Shown piece by piece: positions 60,132 to 64,000 of a DNA stretch of 64,000 nt. A program made the position numbers and the translations under genes. The stretch covers positions 3,658,001 to 3,722,000 of the forward strand of contig OY760934.1 in assembly GCA_963664245.1 (NCBI GenBank). The letters are read 5' to 3'. Each line of letters starts with the position of its first letter. Within the stretch, counting starts at the first letter, position 1. A model generated the notes under the pieces. The model was given only the letters and a program-made list of their open reading frames with translations, was not told the DNA's origin and did no database searches. The DNA comes from GCA-2711565 sp963664245 (GTDB lineage: Bacteria; Bacteroidota; Bacteroidia; Bacteroidales; GCA-2711565).

Positions 60132-60782
60132 ATGTTAGGAATGAATAAGAAAGAACGATTTAAAAAAATTATTGATTATTTTTCGATACATCAGCCTGTT
60201 GCAGAAACAGAGCTGGATTATCGTACTCCTTATGAATTGTTGGTTGCTGTGATTCTTTCGGCTCAATGTACTGATAAGCGGGTGAACCAGATCACTCCTC
60301 TTTTTTTTGAACGCTTCCCCGATGCGGAAACTTTGCAACATGCCAGCACGGATGAAGTGTTTGAATTTATAAAGTCCTGTTCGTACCCGAATAACAAATC
60401 CAAGCATTTGGTTGGCATGGCCAAAACACTGATGAATGATTTTGGAGGGGTGGTTCCGGATGATGTAAATGAGTTGCAGAAATTGCCGGGGGTTGGCCGG
60501 AAAACAGCCAACGTGATTGCTTCGGTGGTTTTTGATAAACCAGCTATGGCCGTTGACACTCATGTTTTCAGGGTTTCGGCACGGCTCGGTTTAACAACAA
60601 ATGCCAAAACACCATTGGAAACCGAGAAGCAATTGGTAAAATATATCCCGGAAGAAAAAATATCGATTGCCCATCATTGGTTGATTTTGCACGGGCGTTA
60701 TATTTGCCTGGCACGGAGACCAAAATGCGGCGAGTGTGGACTGGCTCCGTTTTGTAAATATTATGAAAAGCTGTATCCGTAA
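60132..60782 (+). CDS. nth: Endonuclease III
   Basis: DNA glycosylase/AP lyase for oxidised pyrimidines. Lys124 in LPGVGRKTANVIAS is the Schiff-base residue and Asp142 in AVDTHVFRVS the catalytic acid. The C-terminal [4Fe-4S] ligands are Cys192-x6-Cys199-x2-Cys202-x5-Cys208 (CLARRPKCGECGLAPFC). The length of 216 residues is usual. Met4 (60141) is an equally possible start. It stands between terminator and promoter elements and is probably transcribed alone. Confidence 0.96.
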   Translation: MLGMNKKERFKKIIDYFSIHQPVAETELDYRTPYELLVAVILSAQCTDKRVNQITPLFFERFPDAETLQHASTDEVFEFIKSCSYPNNKSKHLVGMAKTLMNDFGGVVPDDVNELQKLPGVGRKTANVIASVVFDKPAMAVDTHVFRVSARLGLTTNAKTPLETEKQLVKYIPEEKISIAHHWLILHGRYICLARRPKCGECGLAPFCKYYEKLYP

Positions 60783-60858
60783 TTGTTGATAAATGCTTTC
60801 GGGCTTATTTCAAAAGGCCTCTTTTTATAAATATCTTTGTAACTAAAATGATGAAATT

Positions 60859-61311
60859 ATGTTGAATGTTGGCGATAAAGCCCCCGATTTTGAAGGAGTT
60901 ATTCAGGATGGGAGTTTGATAAAACTTACCGATTATAAAGGGAAAAAAGTAATTCTTTATTTTTATCCAAAGGATAACACTCCCGGTTGTACGGCTGAGG
61001 CTTGTAATCTACGTGATAATTATCAGCTGATGCTGGAGAAAGGTTATGTACTGATTGGGGTAAGCCCCGACAGTGTGAAATCACACCAAAAATTTGTAGA
61101 GAAATTTGACTTGCCGTTCCCTTTGATTGCGGATGAAAAAAAAGAAATTATTAAAGCTTTTGGAGCCTGGGGACTGAAAAAGTTTATGGGACGGGAATAC
61201 GAAGGTGTTTTGAGAAGTACTTTTGTAATTTCTGAGGACGGAACTATTGAAGAAGTGATCTCAAAAGTGAAAACCAAGGCTCATGCCGAACAAATATTAG
61301 AAGGAAAATAA
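60859..61311 (+). CDS. bcp: Thioredoxin-dependent thiol peroxidase (BCP/PrxQ)
   Basis: Reduces hydroperoxides at the expense of thioredoxin. Peroxidatic Cys44 and resolving Cys49 lie in YPKDNTPGCTAEACNLRD, the PrxQ pattern with four residues between the cysteines. The downstream SPDSVKSHQKFVEKFDLPFP is also typical. A TATCTTTG box at 60832-60839 gives a leader of about 15 nt. recA follows 16 bp after the stop, so the two are likely co-transcribed, linking peroxide defence and DNA repair. Confidence 0.95.
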   Translation: MLNVGDKAPDFEGVIQDGSLIKLTDYKGKKVILYFYPKDNTPGCTAEACNLRDNYQLMLEKGYVLIGVSPDSVKSHQKFVEKFDLPFPLIADEKKEIIKAFGAWGLKKFMGREYEGVLRSTFVISEDGTIEEVISKVKTKAHAEQILEGK

Positions 61312-61327
61312 ATAAAATCAAGATACA

Positions 61328-62353
61328 ATGAATAAAGACGAAAACGCTTTAGATAAAATCAAAAAAGAAAAACTAAAAGCTCTTGAAGCAACCATTGGAA
61401 ACATTGAAAAAGCTTATGGTAAAGGGGCGATTATGAAATTAGGTGATAATGCCATTGAAAACCTCGAAGCCATTTCCACCGGATCAATCGGGTTGGATAC
61501 AGCTTTGGGAATTGGTGGTTTGCCAAAAGGTCGTGTGATTGAAATTTATGGTCCGGAGTCTTCGGGTAAAACAACCCTGGCCATTCATGCCATTGCCGAG
61601 TCTCAAAAACAGGGGGGTATTGCGGCTTTTATTGATGCCGAGCATGCTTTCGATCGTTTTTATGCCAAGAAATTGGGGGTTGACATTGAAAACCTTTTGG
61701 TGTCTCAACCGGACAATGGAGAGCAGGCTTTGGAGATTACGGATAATTTGATTCGTTCAGGAGCTATTGATATTATTGTGATTGACTCGGTAGCTGCACT
61801 TACCCCGCGCAGTGAGATTGAAGGCGAGATGGGCGATTCGAAAATGGGAATCCAGGCTCGATTAATGTCGCAAGCTTTACGTAAATTAACCGCAAGTATA
61901 AGTAAAACAGGGGCATGCTGTATTTTTATCAATCAATTGCGTGAAAAAATCGGGGTGATGTTTGGTAACCCGGAAACCACTACCGGTGGTAATGCCCTTA
62001 AATTTTATGCTTCGGTTCGCTTGGATATTCGCAGAATCAGCCAGATTAAAGAAGGCGAAGATATTACCGGAAACCGTGTTCGTGTAAAAGTGGTGAAAAA
62101 CAAAGTGGCTCCCCCATTCCGTAAGGCCGAGTTTGACATTGTTTATGGCGAAGGAATTTCCCGCACCGGTGAAATTATTGATTTAGGAGTGGAAGCAAAT
62201 ATTCTGAAGAAAAGTGGTTCGTGGTACAGTTATGGTGAAACTAAATTGGGACAAGGACGTGATGCAGTTCGCAAATTATTGCTAGATAATCCGGAACTTT
62301 CGGATGAAATAGAAGCTAAAATCCGCGAAGCTGTAATTGCCGTTGAAGAATAA
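61328..62353 (+). CDS. recA: Recombinase A
   Basis: DNA strand-exchange protein and SOS co-protease. Walker A GPESSGKTT (75-83), Walker B IIVIDSVAAL, loop L1 near EGEMGDSKMGIQARLMSQAL and loop L2 around IGVMFGNPETTTGGNALKFY are intact. 341 residues. No LexA-type palindrome was noticed before it; its nearest promoter is that of bcp. Confidence 0.98.
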   Translation: MNKDENALDKIKKEKLKALEATIGNIEKAYGKGAIMKLGDNAIENLEAISTGSIGLDTALGIGGLPKGRVIEIYGPESSGKTTLAIHAIAESQKQGGIAAFIDAEHAFDRFYAKKLGVDIENLLVSQPDNGEQALEITDNLIRSGAIDIIVIDSVAALTPRSEIEGEMGDSKMGIQARLMSQALRKLTASISKTGACCIFINQLREKIGVMFGNPETTTGGNALKFYASVRLDIRRISQIKEGEDITGNRVRVKVVKNKVAPPFRKAEFDIVYGEGISRTGEIIDLGVEANILKKSGSWYSYGETKLGQGRDAVRKLLLDNPELSDEIEAKIREAVIAVEE

Positions 62354-62382
62354 AAATATACTTGAATAAAACTTAATCCGGG

Positions 62383-62730
62383 TTATTTGTCGTAAATGAT
62401 CCGGATTTCTTTTAGGTTTTCTGCCAGCTCAAGTGTTGATTTGTCAAGCTTGGCAAATAATTCATCTAGTCCATCTGTATCGTTTTCTTTACCTTTAAAC
62501 TCAAGCGCTTTTGCGTGATCTCTTGGTACATCTGCCATGAAATTTGCAATCACTCCTTTAATACTGTGTGCATTAAATTTTAAAGCATCCATGTCTTTAT
62601 CATCAATATTTTGTTTAATGGTTTTTAGGCGTTCATCTCGCTCATTAATAAACATATCAATGATTTCAACGATTAGTTCGTTGTCAAAATGTTTGAAGTT
62701 TTCCTGAAATTTTTCCTTGTCAATAAGCAT
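62383..62730 (-). CDS. Hpt domain phosphotransfer protein
   Basis: A 115-residue four-helix protein with the phosphoacceptor His55 in FNAHSIKGVIANF. The N-terminal MLIDKEKFQENFKHFDNELI forms the first helix. It lies 25 bp downstream of a free-standing receiver protein gene on the same strand. The pair would relay phosphate from a hybrid histidine kinase encoded elsewhere. Confidence 0.9.
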   Translation of the reverse strand: MLIDKEKFQENFKHFDNELIVEIIDMFINERDERLKTIKQNIDDKDMDALKFNAHSIKGVIANFMADVPRDHAKALEFKGKENDTDGLDELFAKLDKSTLELAENLKEIRIIYDK

Positions 62731-62755
62731 TGCGATAGTTTTAAAATGTACAAAT

Positions 62756-63157
62756 TTAAAAAAATGATTGTTCTTTCGCCATGAATTTTACTTCAGAATG
62801 TTCATGGATTTTTTCAAAAAGGATGTGAAGATCGATAGGTTTTGCGATGTAATCGTTAAATCCGGCACTTAAATATTTCTCCCTGTTATTGTGGGGATCG
62901 CTGGCCGTTACAGCTAATATAGGGGTGATTTTTATTTTCTTAGCTTCTAGTTTTCTGATTTCCATAGTTGCTTCGAATCCATCCATTTCAGGCATGGCAA
63001 TGTCCATTAAAATAAGATCAAATCTTGTTTCTTTGCATTTTGAAACAGCTTCATTCCCATTTTTTGTGATGGTTACCGAAATATTCTCCTGGTTCAGATA
63101 AGCACATAAAACCTTTTGGTTTATGTCATTATCCTCAACAATCAAAACCTTATACAT
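62756..63157 (-). CDS. Single-domain response regulator
   Basis: A 133-residue receiver protein with the acidic pocket in LIVEDND, the phosphorylation site Asp52 in LILMDIAMPEMDG, the conserved Thr in AVTAS and Lys in YIAKPID. There is no output domain. I place the start at 63157 (MYKVLIVEDN); an ATG at 63187 would add ten unlikely residues. It resembles detached receiver domains of hybrid kinases and pairs with the Hpt gene that follows. Confidence 0.9.
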   Translation of the reverse strand: MYKVLIVEDNDINQKVLCAYLNQENISVTITKNGNEAVSKCKETRFDLILMDIAMPEMDGFEATMEIRKLEAKKIKITPILAVTASDPHNNREKYLSAGFNDYIAKPIDLHILFEKIHEHSEVKFMAKEQSFF

Positions 63158-63279
63158 CTCATCTGCTATTGCAGATATAAGAGTCATAATTTGTGCCAGT
63201 ATCTCAACACTCAGATTTTTAATGTTTTATATTTTGGGTGTTTCTACGACGGGAATATTAAGTCTCAATATTGGAAAAG

Positions 63280-64000
63280 TTAAGCAATAAGATTTCCAAT
63301 TTGATACACGGTAAGAGCAAGTACATAAGCAAGGGTGGTTGTGTAGACAGCCATAAAAAGTGCCCATTTCCAGCCGCCCGATTCTTTTTTAATGGCTGCG
63401 ATAACAGCTACGCAAGGGAAGTAAATGAGTATGAAAACTAAAAATGAAAAAGCCGATACCCGTGTGAAAACTTTTTCGCCAGCTCTTTTGGGGTGGCTAT
63501 AAGTAGCTTCTTTAAGTTTTGATGACAAGTCTTTTGTGTTTTCTTCGTCGTCAATTTCTGCGTGGTAAAGAACCCCCAAGGTGCTCACCACTACTTCTTT
63601 TCCAGCAATTCCGGCTAAAAGACTGATGCTCATTTTCCAGTCGAAGCCCAAGGGGAGCATAGCCGGTTCAATAAAATGACCAATCCGCCCGATGAATGAA
63701 TTTTCTTGTTGAGCGCTTAAACGGTTCGTCTCGACCTGGTTCAGGGCAATGAGCTTTTCTGTTTGAATAGAATCCTGAGCCAAACGATTAGAATTTATGT
63801 TTGCAAGGGCTTCATATTCTTGTTTAACTAACTGGGCTTTATGTTCAAACTGTTTGTCAATCTCTTTGGATTTTGGAAAATAACCGAGTGCCCAGATGAT
63901 GATTGAAGCAACTAAAATCACGCCTCCCATTTTCTTCAAATATTGAGAACCTTTAAACCATGTATGACTGAAAATAGCTTTGGTAGTAGGCATACGATAG
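63280..64000 (-). CDS. feoB: Ferrous iron transport protein B, C-terminal part
   Basis: The frame runs off the right edge; the visible 240 residues are the C-terminal membrane part. ATTGGFKGS-type start HTWFKGSQYLKKMGGVILVA, then LLAGIAGKEVVVSTLGVLYH (Gate motif), FSFLVFILIYFPCVAVIAAI and a final helix VYTTTLAYVLALTVYQIG are FeoB features. A coiled insertion (about 40-95, rich in Glu/Gln) lies between two helices. The N-terminal GTPase is outside the window. FeoB imports Fe(II), consistent with anoxic life. It is complete at its C-terminus. Confidence 0.9.
   Translation of the reverse strand, partial: YRMPTTKAIFSHTWFKGSQYLKKMGGVILVASIIIWALGYFPKSKEIDKQFEHKAQLVKQEYEALANINSNRLAQDSIQTEKLIALNQVETNRLSAQQENSFIGRIGHFIEPAMLPLGFDWKMSISLLAGIAGKEVVVSTLGVLYHAEIDDEENTKDLSSKLKEATYSHPKRAGEKVFTRVSAFSFLVFILIYFPCVAVIAAIKKESGGWKWALFMAVYTTTLAYVLALTVYQIGNLIA

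Noticed and set aside
1..64000. CRISPR arrays and rRNA genes
   Set aside because: No regularly spaced direct repeats, cas genes or rRNA sequence were seen anywhere in the window.

Overview
The window looks like chromosomal DNA of an anaerobic or facultatively anaerobic member of the Bacteroidota, most likely class Bacteroidia (Marinilabiliales-type; this placement is inference). The DNA is AT-rich. Many genes are preceded by the Bacteroidota-type -7 box TAnnTTTG rather than a Shine-Dalgarno sequence. The gene content is typical of the group: tandem MacB/FtsX-like permeases, GIN/DUF2807 and DUF6146-like proteins, and ECF sigma factors. A group 3d-like [NiFe] hydrogenase (hoxH) and its maturation protease point to hydrogen metabolism, and FeoB and an SQR-like enzyme fit a low-oxygen, sulfidic habitat.

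Layout. 1-2039: 3' part of hoxH, then the leaderless endopeptidase gene hoxW. 2040-6779: accessory genes (membrane protein, HNH-like protein, HExxH metallopeptidase, PqiA-like protein, a lipoprotein with an apparent -1 frameshift, a DUF6146-like lipoprotein). 6774-11961: a six-gene operon on the minus strand with nikR, a lipoprotein binding protein, a FecCD-type permease, an ATPase, a TsaA/TrmO-FmdE-zinc-ribbon fusion and a His-rich NicO/UreH-like transporter. I read it as the nickel supply for the hydrogenase. A NikR-like dyad lies on the operon promoter. 12041-13311: truA and a DUF456-like gene.

13312-16590 is an AT-rich island. It holds a candidate structured leader RNA with mutually exclusive stems, a small secreted protein, a coiled-coil/winged-helix protein, two odd tRNA-Arg-like genes, an IS1595-family transposase and two tiny ORFs. 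16596-25575: serine hydrolase, sirtuin, acyltransferase, S9 peptidase and an NtrB/NtrC-type two-component system. 25749-36390: a degenerate subtilase-like protein, a remnant of a deleted permease gene, and four tandem full-length FtsX-like permeases without an ATPase. 36475-45503: three-repeat secreted protein, PepSY protein, methyltransferase, flavodoxin-ferredoxin fusion, MBL protein with altered zinc ligands, SQR-like flavoprotein with a small downstream partner, tRNA-Met, saccharopine-dehydrogenase-like enzyme and EamA transporter.

45654-48569 is a sigma-factor operon whose cell-envelope proteins have beta-helix-like repeats. 48678-64000 is mostly housekeeping: ligA, a universal stress protein, an HD hydrolase paired with a membrane adenylate cyclase, an M19 dipeptidase, a YbaK-type deacylase, uvrA, a second ECF sigma factor, nth, bcp, recA, Hpt and receiver proteins, and the C-terminal part of feoB running off the right edge. 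The two most unusual items are the leader-like RNA at 13507-13673 and the A6 slippery site at the start of the lipoprotein gene near 6132-6155.
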